Counted from the stretch's first letter, positions 9,848-19,966 are shown. The stretch: DNA of 64,000 nt from Escherichia sp. E1V33 (GCF_004211955.1 NZ_RHJI01000015.1:186001-250000), one strand, 5' to 3'. Notes: a model not told the origin generated them from the letters alone. A program made the numbers and translations.

Positions 9848-11984
9848 GATGTTGGCTAATCCGGTTCAGCACATCACGCACGCTGTCGAGCATGGGAGTG
9901 CCAGGACCGTAAATCGCCGCCACGCCACGCTCTTGCAGGAAGGCATAATCTTGCGGCGGAATAACGCCACCGGCGACCACGCAAATATCTTCGCGTCCCC
10001 ATTTTTTCAGGGCTTCAACCAGTTCCGGGATTAGTGTTTTATGTCCTGCTGCAAGCGAGGACGCGCCCACCACATGAACGTCGTTTTCGACTGCCAGGCG
10101 GGCGATCTCTTCCGGCGTGGAGAACATGGGGCTTAAATCAACGTCGAAACCAAGATCGGAATAGGCACTGGCAATGACCTTAGCTCCGCGATCGTGTCCA
10201 TCTTGTCCCATTTTGGCGATCAGAATGCGTGGGCGACGGCCATTATCCGCGAGGAATTGCTCCGTTTGCGCAACAATTGCATCAAACTCAAAGGCTGATT
10301 TTTCCGACTGATGATAGCTTTGCGCAATAACGCCGGTAACACACTGGCTCGGTACCAGATAACGGTCAAAAGCGGCTTCCAGCGCATCGGATATTTCACC
10401 CAGCGTCGCGCGAACGCGAGCCGCATTAACAGCGGCAGCCAGCAGGTTTTCGTTATGCTGTGCAGCGTGAGTCAGAGCGTTCAGTGCGGTAGTTACGGCG
10501 GCATCATCACGGGTGGCGCGAATGCGTTCCAGCGAAGCAATTTGCTCGTTACGCACCATCACGTTGTCGATTTCAAGGACATCAGTTTCGTCTTCGTGAT
10601 CCAGTTTGTACTTGTTGACGCCGACGATCACGCGTTTGCCCTGGTCGATCAACGATTGTTCACGGGCAGACGCTTCTTCGATCATCCGTTTTGGCAGACC
10701 TGCTTCGATCGCCTTCGCCATGCCTCCGGCTTCGTCGATCTGATCGATGATGGCTCTGGCCTGTTTCACGATCTGATCGGTTAGTGACTCAACGTAATAA
10801 GAACCGGCTAGCGGATCGACGGTGCGACAGAGTTCTGACTCTTCCTGGATAATGATCTGGGTGTTACGGGCAATACGTGCCGAAAAATCGGTCGGCAAAC
10901 CGAGCGCTTCGTCAAAGGCATTTGTATGCAGCGACTGGGTTCCGCCAAGGGTGGCTGCCAACGCTTCAATAGTGGTGCGGATAACGTTGTTATACGGATC
11001 CTGTTCGGTGAGACTCCAGCCAGAGGTTTGACAGTGGGTGCGTAGTGCCAGCGATTTCGGATCTTTGGCACCAAATCCGCTTACTGCTTCGCTCCAGAGA
11101 TAGCGTGCGGCGCGCAGCATGGCGACGTTCATAAACAGGTCCATGCCGATACCAAAGAAGAACGACAGGCGCGGGGCGAAGTCATCAATTTTTAAGCCAG
11201 CAGAGAGAGCTGCTTTGATGTACTCAATCCCATCGGCGAGAGTAAATGCCACCTGTTGCACGCAGTTCGCACCAGCTTCGCCCATGTGGTAGCCGCTGAT
11301 ACTAATGGTATTGAAGCGCGGCATATTGCCGGAACACCAGGCGATAATGTCAGCGATAATGCGCATAGACGGTTTCGGTGGGTAAATATAGGTATTGCGG
11401 CAGAGGTACTCTTTGAGGATATCGTTCTGAATTGTTCCCGTCAGTTTATCGGGGGGAACGCCTTGCTCCTCTGCCGCCACGATATAAAAGGCCAGCACTG
11501 GCAGGACTGCGCCGTTCATGGTCATTGAAACCGACATTTTATCCAGCGGGATTTGGTCGAATAGCACCTTCATATCTTCTACGGTGTCGATAGCGACGCC
11601 CGCTTTACCAACATCGCCCGCCACACGCGGGTTGTCGGAGTCATAGCCACGGTGGGTAGCAAGGTCAAACGCCACGGAAAGACCTTTTTGCCCGGCTGCC
11701 AGGTTACGACGATAAAAAGCGTTGGACTCTTTGGCTGTCGAGAAACCGGCATACTGACGGATGGTCCACGGTTGGGCGGTATACATGGTGGCGCGGGGAC
11801 CACGAACGTAGGGCGGCAAGCCAGGAAGGGTACCGGTCACTTCCAGATTGTCGAGATCGGCTTCGGTATACAGTGGCTTGATGGCGATCCCTTCCGCCGT
11901 TTGCTGAACCAGTGAGTCGACGGTTTTCTCCCGACGGCTCAACTCCTTGTTGGCAAGCTGTTGCCACTCTTGCACGTTTGACAT
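9840..11984 (-). CDS. scpA: Methylmalonyl-CoA mutase (Sleeping beauty mutase)
   Basis: Adenosylcobalamin-dependent mutase interconverting succinyl-CoA and methylmalonyl-CoA. The 714-residue single chain matches E. coli ScpA/Sbm. It has the N-terminal TIM-barrel mutase domain, with the substrate-region motif [10 protein letters not shown], and a C-terminal B12-binding domain carrying the cobalt-ligand DGHDRG motif near residue 600. I chose the MSNVQEW start, preceded by GGAGCAAAT. An upstream in-frame ATG would add seven residues. It is the first gene of the leftward scp operon. E. coli makes no B12 de novo, so activity depends on imported cobalamin. Confidence 0.97.
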   Translation of the reverse strand: MSNVQEWQQLANKELSRREKTVDSLVQQTAEGIAIKPLYTEADLDNLEVTGTLPGLPPYVRGPRATMYTAQPWTIRQYAGFSTAKESNAFYRRNLAAGQKGLSVAFDLATHRGYDSDNPRVAGDVGKAGVAIDTVEDMKVLFDQIPLDKMSVSMTMNGAVLPVLAFYIVAAEEQGVPPDKLTGTIQNDILKEYLCRNTYIYPPKPSMRIIADIIAWCSGNMPRFNTISISGYHMGEAGANCVQQVAFTLADGIEYIKAALSAGLKIDDFAPRLSFFFGIGMDLFMNVAMLRAARYLWSEAVSGFGAKDPKSLALRTHCQTSGWSLTEQDPYNNVIRTTIEALAATLGGTQSLHTNAFDEALGLPTDFSARIARNTQIIIQEESELCRTVDPLAGSYYVESLTDQIVKQARAIIDQIDEAGGMAKAIEAGLPKRMIEEASAREQSLIDQGKRVIVGVNKYKLDHEDETDVLEIDNVMVRNEQIASLERIRATRDDAAVTTALNALTHAAQHNENLLAAAVNAARVRATLGEISDALEAAFDRYLVPSQCVTGVIAQSYHQSEKSAFEFDAIVAQTEQFLADNGRRPRILIAKMGQDGHDRGAKVIASAYSDLGFDVDLSPMFSTPEEIARLAVENDVHVVGASSLAAGHKTLIPELVEALKKWGREDICVVAGGVIPPQDYAFLQERGVAAIYGPGTPMLDSVRDVLNRISQHHD

Positions 11985-12130
11985 TATTTGCTCCATAAAA
12001 CGCAATAAAAATGAGGGTGTTTGCGCTTACGGTGAGCTTTTTATACGGGTTTGTCGCCAGCAAAAAAAATGGAATGGGGCGTCGTTTTTTGCCGTGTGAG
12101 ATTTGTCTGTTTTGTGATGTTATTCAAAGA

Positions 12131-12177
12131 ATAAAAAATAAAAAAAGAAAAACGCCTGATATGTGCTACCCGGCGTT
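12131..12177 (-). terminator. Intrinsic terminator of argP
   Basis: Read leftward, AACGCC and GGCGTT pair (12177-12172 and 12156-12151) and are followed directly by a long T-rich run. It starts 11 bases after the argP stop and separates argP from scpA on the same strand. Confidence 0.85.
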
Positions 12178-12187
12178 AACTGATTGA

Positions 12188-13081
12188 TTAATCCTGACGA
12201 AGCACTTTGTGACCATAGTCGAGCAAAGCATCAGTGACTTTACGCATCATGCGGCTTTCTGGGGCAAAGCGATGCCAGTAGAGCATTCGCCGTTGGAATA
12301 GCCCAGGTGTCAGATCAATCAATTCGCCGCTGGCCAATTCTTTTTCAATTTGCAGGTGTGGGATCATACAGCAGGTTGTTCCCTGGCGAGCGAGCTGAAC
12401 GAAGGCTTCGGACGAGTTAACGATATGGCACGGTACGCTACCAGGTGGCAGATCGAAGTTTTGCTGTAAAAATGCCTGGTGCATATCGTCAAGATGGTCA
12501 AATGCGACTACCGGTGCTTTGAGCAGCGCAGAGCGGCTTACTCCGTTGGGGAAGTATTTCTCGGCAAACGGTTTGGAGCTGACGAACAGATAGTCGAGCG
12601 CGCCAAGTTTATCGACCAGGCAACTAGGCAGCGCCTGATGTTGAATACTCACCGCGCCGACCACTTCACCACGTCGCAGGCGTTCCTGGGTGCGGGTTTC
12701 ATCTTCCACCTGTAAGTTCAGACGAATAGGCGAATCAGCCAGTACAGGAGCCAGTGCCGGAAGCAACCAGGTTGCCAGACTGTCGGCGTTGACTGCCAGT
12801 GAGAGCAGTAGTGGGGTAGAACCGGTTTGTTCATCGCCCAGCCACTCTTCTTCCAGCAGCTCGACCTGGCGAAGCAGTGCCAGTAATTTTTGCCCTTGTT
12901 CTGTCGGGCGCGGGGGAACTGTACGCACCAACAGCGGCTGCCCGAACATATTTTCCAGCTGCTTAATGCGTTGTGAGACGGCTGATTGCGTAATGCACAA
13001 CTTTTGTGCCGCGCGCTCAAATCCTCGTTCACGTATCACCGCATCCAGTGCCTGTAATGTCCTGTAGTCCGGGCGTTTCAT
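12188..13081 (-). CDS. argP: LysR-family regulator ArgP (IciA)
   Basis: Transcription factor that activates argO and lysine/arginine-responsive genes, formerly described as an inhibitor of replication initiation at oriC. The 297 residues start [20 protein letters not shown]. The N-terminal helix-turn-helix is clear ([23 protein letters not shown], about 20-42) and is followed by a co-effector domain. Lysine and arginine act as opposing ligands in the known protein. It is a single gene with its own terminator, and a decayed reductase gene lies upstream. Confidence 0.97.
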   Translation of the reverse strand: MKRPDYRTLQALDAVIRERGFERAAQKLCITQSAVSQRIKQLENMFGQPLLVRTVPPRPTEQGQKLLALLRQVELLEEEWLGDEQTGSTPLLLSLAVNADSLATWLLPALAPVLADSPIRLNLQVEDETRTQERLRRGEVVGAVSIQHQALPSCLVDKLGALDYLFVSSKPFAEKYFPNGVSRSALLKAPVVAFDHLDDMHQAFLQQNFDLPPGSVPCHIVNSSEAFVQLARQGTTCCMIPHLQIEKELASGELIDLTPGLFQRRMLYWHRFAPESRMMRKVTDALLDYGHKVLRQD

Positions 13082-13150
13082 TTCTCTAACCTGCTCCTCA
13101 AATATTCTTATGCCGAACTATGACATAATTTTGCTTTGGGTACAGAGTAT

Positions 13151-14168
13151 TTAACGCATACAAAAGCGGTCGTAGTGGAATTTTTGGTTGGCAATCCCAT
13201 TTTCACGTAAACCGTTGCTGAGCGCTTTGGTCAAACTCTGTGGGCCGAAAAACCAGAAATGGAGGTTACATTTCTCTACTATTTTATCAGTAAGATTTTG
13301 CGCCTGTAGGTACTCATCTTTATGCGCATTAAGCAAGTGAGGTAAGTTTATCAACATACCAGGAATCCTCGCTTCGGCTGACGCAATACCAAAGATCCAC
13401 AAGAACAGGGGACGTACCATGCTGGCTCAGATACTCAAGCTGGGCTATAAAGGGGGGAATGCTGATGCCTCCTGCTATCCAGACCTGGAGGGAGGAAGGG
13501 ATAGTAAAATCAAACTTTCCCCATGGCCCTTCACGATGGCAGACTGGCCGATTTTTATCGAGGATGCAAGGGTAGAGGTATAATCCCCTAAATTTTTGAT
13601 GGCAAAGCGCAACGTGTCCTTTTCTTTTGCATACACATGAAAGGTAATAGCCAGATAAAAATCAGGGAACAAACGGGGAACAATATGAAATAAATGATAG
13701 GGAACTCTTTACTAAGAGAGACGAAAACCATAGCCATCATAATAAACATTGCACATTCGCCGGCTAACAGTTCCGCATGAAGCCAATTCTCTTGTACTGA
13801 TGTCAGGTTAAGCGCAACAAGCTTACCGGGATGAGTAATCCAGCCAAAGATTGGGGTAAATTTTCATCCAGCCAGTGGGGGAAAGCAAAAGCTATGGCGC
13901 ATTCTCCTGCCCACTTATGTAATCGCCATGCTTTATCCAGACTGTTATCCAGACTGTCCAGCACTTTGTTAAGCCATGATGAACGTAACGATAAACACAT
14001 CGTCAGCGTCATTAGACACCATGCAATTGCCCCTGTAAAAAAGAGCATGTTTTGTCGCAAGAACCATACTGGTGAGAGCGGCTTTTCACGAAAAATATCA
14101 CCGGACGACAAAAAATAAGGCATGCGGCAAAGCAGACCAACGTACCTATAAGAATAGCTTTTTTTCAT
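13151..14168 (-). pseudogene. yqfE: Decayed ferric-reductase-like flavoprotein (yqfE remnant)
   Basis: Pieces of one protein lie in order in different frames. The N-terminal part (14168 to about 13830) carries membrane helices and LHKWAGE, typical of ferric-reductase transmembrane domains. A second frame continues with GKLVALNLTSVQENW and more helices through the 13700s. A third frame (about 13530-13330) reads GPWGKFDF, then QVWIAGGISIPPFIAQLE, the FAD/NAD-binding core, and ends at a TAA. The last frame (13330-13151) gives the C-terminal FWFFGPQSL and FHYDRFCMR. At least three frame breaks separate them, so no intact product is possible. I recall K-12 keeping only a short piece of this gene as yqfE. 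Confidence 0.85.
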
Positions 14169-14216
14169 TTTGGTAGCGGAGCATAGAATAGTTCCATGCT
14201 CCCGTTAAACAGAGTG

Positions 14217-14477
14217 TTATTTATAGAAAATTACACTGGCATGGATATAATTTTTACCGGCAAAAGAACTAATGTAATAATTGCTGGCTTGTAACTCTTC
14301 TGCCTTCTCTTTGATCTGACTTTCAACGCCCGCTGGATTGCTATTGTGTGTGGATATACTCACTTTTGATATCTGCTCAAGGTTGTTGCCCGGTTTTTGT
14401 ATCTCGGTTGCGGCAAATGCGTGTCCAGTGAGAGAGCAAAGAAACAACGCAGAAAATAAGTTTTGCTTAATAGACAT
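14217..14477 (-). CDS. BhsA/McbA-like (DUF1471) small periplasmic protein
   Basis: An 86-residue protein with a signal peptide (MSIKQNLFSALFLCSLTGHAFA). Its C-terminal half matches the YdgH/BhsA/McbA fold pattern, ending in the usual YYISSFAGKNYIHASVIFYK type of strand pair. Family members are induced by stress and affect biofilm or envelope permeability. The start has AGGAGTTATT upstream. It sits between the decayed reductase and the azoreductase-like gene on the same strand, 16 bp after the latter, so the two may be co-transcribed. The specific function is unknown. Confidence 0.75.
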   Translation of the reverse strand: MSIKQNLFSALFLCSLTGHAFAATEIQKPGNNLEQISKVSISTHNSNPAGVESQIKEKAEELQASNYYISSFAGKNYIHASVIFYK

Positions 14478-14493
14478 AATAACTCCTTTTATA

Positions 14494-15123
14494 TTAAATA
14501 TGATGATTAAATACTTGTGTTATGAGATCAGGGATTTGCGCTAATGCATTTCGCTCCGCAAGTTCGCGCCCTGGCTGGGTTTTGTCGACGCCTTCCGCGC
14601 GCAAAATGTGTGTATTGGTAATTCCCATTAATTTCAGCGTGGCTTGCAGATAGCTTTCCTGATGATCCAGCGCCAGATGTGCCTCGTCGCAATAGATACC
14701 GCCGCGCGTCGAGACAATAAACGTCGGTTTATCCGTCAGCAACCCAACGGCGCCTGCAGAGCTAAAACGAAACGTTAAACCAGCCAGACAGACCTGATCG
14801 ATCCAGGTTTTGAGACCGGATGAAACGCTGTGATTAATCATCGGCGCGCCAATAATGAGCACATCGCACGATGCCAGTTCTTCAATAGCGGCGTGAATAC
14901 CATTCACCTCCTGCTGAATTTGTGCGTTCCCGCACTCCGCTTTACCGCAAAGCGCCAGAAAGGTTTCTTCACGCAAATGGGGCGGCGGCGTCAGGCCAAC
15001 GTCGCGATGAATAATTGTGGCTTGTGCGAAGCGTTGGCAAAGCGCTTCTACCAGCGCCTGGCTTAATTTCCGCGAACTTGAATGCTTAAGCATTGGGCTG
15101 CTGTCGATATGGAGAATTTTCAT
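14494..15123 (-). CDS. FMN-dependent NADH-azoreductase-like quinone oxidoreductase
   Basis: A 209-residue flavodoxin-fold protein. The N-terminus HIDSSPMLKHSSSRKLSQAL is the phosphate-binding region. IGAPMINHSVSSGLKTWID (about residues 92-110) and STRGGIY (about 138-144) correspond to the FMN-contact loops of AzoR. Such enzymes reduce quinones and azo compounds by two electrons in the cytosol. It is divergent from a LysR-type gene 100 bp away, a classic regulator-target pair. It is similar to, but distinct from, the core azoR gene. I do not recall it in K-12 at this site. Confidence 0.8.
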   Translation of the reverse strand: MKILHIDSSPMLKHSSSRKLSQALVEALCQRFAQATIIHRDVGLTPPPHLREETFLALCGKAECGNAQIQQEVNGIHAAIEELASCDVLIIGAPMINHSVSSGLKTWIDQVCLAGLTFRFSSAGAVGLLTDKPTFIVSTRGGIYCDEAHLALDHQESYLQATLKLMGITNTHILRAEGVDKTQPGRELAERNALAQIPDLITQVFNHHI

Positions 15124-15200
15124 GAGCTTGCTCTCGTTTCTGCGATGAGAGAAGTTTAACTGTTGTTTATATGGTGATTAAATAGACACAACTGAACTTC

Positions 15201-15222
15201 ATTGTTGTGAAAATAGAACAAT
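15201..15222. promoter_or_regulatory. Candidate LysR operator in the azoreductase/LysR gap
   Basis: A 22-bp inverted repeat, ATTGTT-N10-AACAAT, containing the T-N11-A core of LysR boxes. It ends two bases before the ATG of the LysR-type gene and lies in the 100-bp divergent promoter region. The position suggests autorepression plus control of the azoreductase gene. This is inference from pattern and place. Confidence 0.55.
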
Positions 15223-15223
15223 C

Positions 15224-16120
15224 ATGATCGACTGGAATGATTACTACTACTTTGCCCTGATTGCCGATGAAGGCAGTTACAGCCAGGCGGCGCTGCGTGC
15301 GGGCGTGTCGAAATCGGTATTAAGCCGACGAATGGCAGCGCTGGAAGAGCGCCTCGGCGTGCGGCTTATTCAGCGAACTACTCGGCGTCTGACCCTGACG
15401 GCGGCAGGCGAACAGTTTGCCATCGAATGTCGAGCGCTGATGGCGCAGGAGAAACAGGCCAGAGCGGTGGTTATGGCTGCTCAGGAAAGCCCACAGGGAA
15501 TGCTGCGCGTCAGCGCGCCGGTATTTATGGCTGAAACATGGTTTGGTGAGTTTGTCAGTGAGTTTATCGCCCGCTGGCCCCTGGCAAAGGTGCAGCTGCT
15601 GGCTATTAATCGCCCGGTGGATATGGTCGCTGAAGGCATTGATATTGCGCTGGTTACGGCTTCCGGCGCACTTGCGGACTCGACGCTGCATTATAAAAAA
15701 TTACATACCCAGGCCGATATTTTAGTTGCCAGTTCGCAGTGGCTGGCCCGCCATCCGCAGGTGAAAGTTATTGAAGATCTTAACCACGTCGACGGGATCC
15801 TTCGGCTGGCGAACAATGGCGGGAGCCAGTGGCAGTTAATGAATGGCGAACAGCAGATTACGCTGCAACCTGAGGCGCGTTTGCAGTCAAATAACCTTCG
15901 CGTCATGCTGCAGGCAGTGCTTGGCGGGAATGGCGTGGCGCTATTACCTGAGTTTGCCTGTAAACAGGGGCTGGAGGATGGAGAGCTGGTGCGCCTGTTT
16001 GCACCATGGAGCGGCATACCCAGACCTTTGTATGCTTTGTTTGCGGGGCGGAAGGGGATGCCCGCCATTGCACGATATTTTATGGATGAGTTAACCACGC
16101 GGCTTGCTAACGGGGTCTGA
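15224..16120 (+). CDS. LysR-family transcriptional regulator next to azoreductase
   Basis: A 298-residue LysR protein. The helix-turn-helix region spans about residues 18-48 ([20 protein letters not shown]) and is followed by [20 protein letters not shown], then a substrate-binding-like effector domain. It diverges from the azoreductase-like gene and has a palindrome at its start, so it probably controls that gene. Its stop is only 55 bp before rpiA, which places the rpiA promoter in or near its 3' end. Confidence 0.85.
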   Translation: MIDWNDYYYFALIADEGSYSQAALRAGVSKSVLSRRMAALEERLGVRLIQRTTRRLTLTAAGEQFAIECRALMAQEKQARAVVMAAQESPQGMLRVSAPVFMAETWFGEFVSEFIARWPLAKVQLLAINRPVDMVAEGIDIALVTASGALADSTLHYKKLHTQADILVASSQWLARHPQVKVIEDLNHVDGILRLANNGGSQWQLMNGEQQITLQPEARLQSNNLRVMLQAVLGGNGVALLPEFACKQGLEDGELVRLFAPWSGIPRPLYALFAGRKGMPAIARYFMDELTTRLANGV

Positions 16121-16135
16121 ATCGCTTTTTTTGTA

Positions 16136-16141
16136 TATAAT
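16136..16141 (+). promoter_or_regulatory. Candidate -10 box for rpiA
   Basis: A perfect TATAAT 34 bp before the rpiA ATG, in the short gap after the LysR-type gene. I see no good -35 box at the right spacing, so this is tentative. Confidence 0.4.
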
Positions 16142-16175
16142 GCGTGTGAAATTTCATACCACAGGCGAAACGATC

Positions 16176-16835
16176 ATGACGCAGGATGAATTGAAAAAAG
16201 CAGTAGGATGGGCGGCACTTCAGTATGTTCAGCCCGGCACCATTGTTGGTGTGGGTACAGGTTCCACCGCCGCACACTTTATTGACGCACTCGGCACGAT
16301 GAAAGGCCAGATTGAGGGGGCCGTTTCCAGTTCAGATGCTTCCACTGAAAAACTGAAAAGCCTCGGCATTCACGTTTTTGATCTCAACGAAGTAGACAGC
16401 CTCGGCATCTACGTTGATGGCGCAGATGAAATCAACGGCCACATGCAGATGATCAAAGGCGGCGGCGCGGCGCTGACCCGTGAAAAAATCATTGCTTCGG
16501 TTGCGGAAAAATTTATCTGTATTGCAGACGCTTCCAAGCAGGTTGATATTCTGGGCAAATTCCCGCTGCCAGTAGAAGTTATCCCGATGGCACGTAGTGC
16601 AGTGGCGCGCCAGCTGGTGAAACTGGGCGGTCTTCCGGAATACCGTCAGGGCGTGGTGACCGATAACGGCAACGTGATCCTCGACGTCCACGGCATGGAA
16701 ATCCTTGACCCGATTGCGATGGAAAACGCCATAAATGCGATTCCTGGCGTGGTGACTGTTGGCTTGTTTGCTAACCGTGGCGCGGATGTTGCGCTGATTG
16801 GCACACCTGACGGTGTCAAAACCATTGTGAAATGA
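16176..16835 (+). CDS. rpiA: Ribose-5-phosphate isomerase A
   Basis: Interconverts ribose 5-phosphate and ribulose 5-phosphate in the pentose phosphate pathway (cytosol). The 219 residues beginning [15 protein letters not shown] match E. coli RpiA. The phosphate-binding GVGTGSTA (about residues 25-32), SSDAST, the active-site DGADEI (about 81-86) and [11 protein letters not shown] (about 94-104) are all present. I chose the ATG at 16176 over a longer upstream frame for length and homology. It precedes serA, as in other E. coli. Confidence 0.98.
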   Translation: MTQDELKKAVGWAALQYVQPGTIVGVGTGSTAAHFIDALGTMKGQIEGAVSSSDASTEKLKSLGIHVFDLNEVDSLGIYVDGADEINGHMQMIKGGGAALTREKIIASVAEKFICIADASKQVDILGKFPLPVEVIPMARSAVARQLVKLGGLPEYRQGVVTDNGNVILDVHGMEILDPIAMENAINAIPGVVTVGLFANRGADVALIGTPDGVKTIVK

Positions 16836-16839
16836 TCTG

Positions 16840-16858
16840 ACGGGGGAACCTCCCCCGT
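16840..16858 (+). terminator. Hairpin after rpiA
   Basis: Eight-base perfect stem ACGGGGGA/TCCCCCGT starting five bases after the rpiA stop. It is followed by TAAAAAAATT rather than a T-run, so it is either a weak terminator or works better on the opposite strand. Confidence 0.6.
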
Positions 16859-17089
16859 TAAAAAAATTCTCTTCATTAAATTTGGTGACATGTGTCACGT
16901 TTTTACCTGACTATTGTCGATTGCTCTAAATAAACCCTCTAAACCAGCATATTCATCCAAGAAATACCTTTGCGTGATATTTCCTCAACATCGCGACGCA
17001 AACGTTCATATTGCCGCAATATTATTTTTTGATATGTTGAAAGGCGGATGCAAATCCGCACACAACATTTCAAAGACAGGATTGGGTAA

Positions 17090-18322
17090 ATGGCAAAGGT
17101 ATCGCTGGAGAAAGACAAGATTAAGTTTCTGCTGGTAGAAGGCGTGCACCAAAAGGCGCTGGAAAGCCTTCGTGCAGCTGGTTACACCAACATCGAATTT
17201 CACAAAGGCGCGCTGGATGATGAACAATTAAAAGAATCCATCCGCGATGCCCACTTCATCGGCCTGCGATCCCGTACCCATCTGACTGAAGACGTGATCA
17301 ACGCCGCAGAAAAACTGGTCGCTATTGGCTGTTTCTGTATCGGAACAAACCAGGTTGATCTGGATGCGGCGGCAAAACGTGGTATCCCAGTATTTAATGC
17401 CCCGTTTTCAAATACGCGTTCCGTTGCTGAGCTGGTGATTGGCGAACTGCTGCTGCTATTGCGTGGAGTGCCGGAAGCCAACGCCAAAGCGCACCGTGGC
17501 GTGTGGAACAAACTGGCCGCAGGTTCTTTTGAAGCACGCGGCAAAAAGCTGGGCATTATTGGTTATGGTCATATTGGTACGCAGTTGGGCATTCTGGCGG
17601 AATCGCTGGGGATGTATGTTTACTTCTATGATATTGAAAACAAACTGCCGCTGGGCAACGCCACTCAGGTACAGCATCTTTCTGACCTGCTGAATATGAG
17701 CGATGTGGTGAGTCTGCATGTGCCAGAGAATCCGTCCACCAAAAATATGATGGGTGCGAAAGAGATTTCGCTAATGAAGCCCGGCTCGCTGCTGATTAAT
17801 GCCTCGCGCGGTACAGTGGTGGATATTCCGGCGCTGTGTGATGCGCTGGCGAGTAAACATCTGGCAGGGGCGGCAATCGACGTATTCCCGACGGAACCGG
17901 CGACCAACAGCGATCCTTTTACCTCTCCGCTGTGTGAATTCGACAACGTCCTTCTGACGCCACACATTGGCGGTTCGACTCAGGAAGCGCAAGAGAATAT
18001 AGGCCTGGAAGTTGCGGGTAAATTGATCAAGTATTCAGACAATGGCTCAACGCTCTCTGCGGTGAACTTCCCGGAAGTCTCGCTGCCGCTGCACGGTGGA
18101 CGTCGTCTGATGCACATCCACGAAAACCGTCCGGGCGTGCTGACTGCGCTGAACAAAATCTTCGCCGAGCAGGGGGTCAACATCGCCGCGCAATATCTGC
18201 AAACTTCTGCCCAGATGGGTTATGTGGTTATTGATATTGAAGCTGATGAAGACGTTGCCGAAAAAGCGCTGCAGGCAATGAAAGCTATTCCGGGTACCAT
18301 TCGCGCCCGTCTACTGTACTAA
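17090..18322 (+). CDS. serA: D-3-phosphoglycerate dehydrogenase
   Basis: Oxidises 3-phosphoglycerate to 3-phosphohydroxypyruvate, the first and feedback-controlled step of serine synthesis. The 410 residues show the NAD fold with GYGHIGTQLG (about 158-167), NASRGTVVD with the substrate/NAD-contact Arg (about 236-244), catalytic HIGGST (about 292-297) and the C-terminal ACT domain (from about 339) that binds serine. The start is preceded by AGGATTGGGTAA. The 254-bp upstream gap is AT-rich, consistent with the known Lrp/CRP-controlled serA promoters, but I could not place the boxes. Confidence 0.98.
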   Translation: MAKVSLEKDKIKFLLVEGVHQKALESLRAAGYTNIEFHKGALDDEQLKESIRDAHFIGLRSRTHLTEDVINAAEKLVAIGCFCIGTNQVDLDAAAKRGIPVFNAPFSNTRSVAELVIGELLLLLRGVPEANAKAHRGVWNKLAAGSFEARGKKLGIIGYGHIGTQLGILAESLGMYVYFYDIENKLPLGNATQVQHLSDLLNMSDVVSLHVPENPSTKNMMGAKEISLMKPGSLLINASRGTVVDIPALCDALASKHLAGAAIDVFPTEPATNSDPFTSPLCEFDNVLLTPHIGGSTQEAQENIGLEVAGKLIKYSDNGSTLSAVNFPEVSLPLHGGRRLMHIHENRPGVLTALNKIFAEQGVNIAAQYLQTSAQMGYVVIDIEADEDVAEKALQAMKAIPGTIRARLLY

Positions 18323-18340
18323 TTCCCTTCTCTGACAATC

Positions 18341-18372
18341 AACGGGCAGGTCACTGACTTGCCCGTTTTTTT
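18341..18372 (+). terminator. Intrinsic terminator of serA
   Basis: Stem AACGGGCA/TGCCCGTT (18341-18348 and 18360-18367) followed by a T-run, 18 bases after the serA stop. Confidence 0.9.
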
Positions 18373-18519
18373 ATCCCTTCTCCCGCGCATGTCGCTGCCA
18401 TTTGTAGTGCGCTGCAATCGCCTTTGCGAGTCTGCTCGAAGAAATAAAGCAAAGTCAGATCAATGCGTTGTCTTTGTATGCGGAGGATTTACGATGGCGG
18501 GGCAGCATGGGGCTGTAAC

Positions 18520-18662
18520 GGTAAAGCCCTCACCGAAGCGAGGGCTTGAAGGAGAAGGGTTATGATGCGACTCGTCATCATACTGATTGTACTGTTACTG
18601 ATAAGTTTGCCAGCTTATTAACAGTCAGTCACAGGGGAGGAGTAATCCTCCTTTACCCTTAC
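18520..18662 (-). ncRNA. sibC: SibC antisense RNA (RygC)
   Basis: A leftward RNA of about 143 nt covering the whole ibsC frame and its leader. The proposed 5' end near 18662 follows a TAATTT -10-like box at 18673-18668. The 3' end is marked by the hairpin GCCCTCGCTTCGGTGAGGGC and the following TTTACC near 18521. Size, position between serA and fau, and orientation opposite ibsC match known Sib RNAs, which pair with ibs mRNA and block toxin synthesis. The ends are estimated to within several bases. Confidence 0.85.
18562..18621 (+). CDS. ibsC: Type I toxin IbsC (19 residues)
   Basis: The frame ATG ATG CGA at 18562 translates to MMRLVIILIVLLLISLPAY, a very hydrophobic single-helix peptide. My recollection of K-12 IbsC ends ISFSAY, so the C-terminus differs slightly. 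High levels depolarise the membrane. The ribosome binding site AAGGAGAAGGG lies just upstream and is covered by the antisense SibC RNA. The gap back to the serA terminator (18373-18519) should hold the ibsC promoter, and I see no other gene there. Confidence 0.9.
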   Translation: MMRLVIILIVLLLISLPAY

Positions 18663-18722
18663 TCACTAAATTAGGTCAAAGAATCAACGATGTCAATCAG
18701 GGCGATGCGGGATGTATCGCCC

Positions 18723-19325
18723 TTACCATTCCCAGACTTTCGACGGTGTAACCACCGCAGGCAGTGGGATATCCCACTCTTCAACGGGGAGTTTTTCTAC
18801 TAACTGGCAATCATGCGCATAACCCACCGGTTGCATTTTATAGTGCTGCCAGTTTTGCAACGTCCGATCATAAAAACCGCCCCCCATTCCCAGGCGTTGA
18901 CCGTATTCATCAAAAGCCACCAGCGGCGTGATCAATACATCTAACCGGGAAAGGGGAAGCACATCGCGCACGTCCAGTTTTGGCTCGTGGATCTTCAGCC
19001 TGTTCATCACCAGTTCACTTTGCGGATGGTAATTCAGGAACAGTAAATTACCGACACTAAAGGGATGCAAAACGGGAAGATACACGCGCTTACCGGCGCG
19101 CCAGAGTTGTTCTATGAGCGGCTGGGTGTCGAGCTCGCCATCAAAAGAGAGAAATACAGCGACCGTATGCGCCATCACAACAGGGGGATAACTCATCATC
19201 CGCGTGGCAGCCTGTTGGCCCATTTCACGCTGTTGCTCCGGCGTTAACGCACGACGACGTTGCCGAATCATTTTACGGATTTCTTGTCGGGATAATGTCA
19301 GTGGGAGTTTTGGTAGTTGTGTCAT
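18723..19325 (-). CDS. fau: 5-formyltetrahydrofolate cyclo-ligase
   Basis: Converts 5-formyl-THF to 5,10-methenyl-THF using ATP (also called YgfA). The 200-residue frame beginning MTQLPKLP has the basic N-terminal MIRQRRRALTPEQQ, the LITPLVAFDEYGQRLGMGGGFYDRTL substrate/ATP loop (near residues 130-155) and a C-terminal VVTP motif. A shorter start at 19271 gives the 182-residue form often annotated. The gene starts 21 bp after 6S RNA on the same strand and is co-transcribed with it in E. coli. Fau has been linked to persister formation. Confidence 0.95.
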   Translation of the reverse strand: MTQLPKLPLTLSRQEIRKMIRQRRRALTPEQQREMGQQAATRMMSYPPVVMAHTVAVFLSFDGELDTQPLIEQLWRAGKRVYLPVLHPFSVGNLLFLNYHPQSELVMNRLKIHEPKLDVRDVLPLSRLDVLITPLVAFDEYGQRLGMGGGFYDRTLQNWQHYKMQPVGYAHDCQLVEKLPVEEWDIPLPAVVTPSKVWEW

Positions 19326-19345
19326 GGCTGGTGCCAGATAAGAAG

Positions 19346-19529
19346 GGAATCTCCGAGATGCCGCCGCAGGCTGTAACCCTTGAACCCTTGGTTCAAGGTG
19401 AATGTGTCGTCGCAGTTTTAAGGCTTCTCGGACGGACCGAGCATGCTCACCAACCACGGAGCGCCACATTCTTGTGGTATGAAATATCGGCTCAGGGGAC
19501 TGGCCCGCTTGCGAACATCTCAGAGAAAT
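19346..19529 (-). ncRNA. ssrS: 6S RNA
   Basis: The leftward strand from ATTTCTCTGAGATGTTCGCA (5' end at 19529) to ATCTCGGAGATTCC (3' end at 19346) is exactly 184 nt and matches E. coli 6S RNA, as far as I can recall it, over almost its whole length. The ends pair to form the closing stem, and the middle forms the open-promoter-like bubble that binds sigma70 RNA polymerase in stationary phase. It lies between zapA and fau, all leftward, the standard E. coli order. Confidence 0.97.
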
Positions 19530-19570
19530 TTTGTCTTCACGGTTACTCTACCACAGTAAACCGGAAAGTG

Positions 19571-19966
<396 letters not shown>

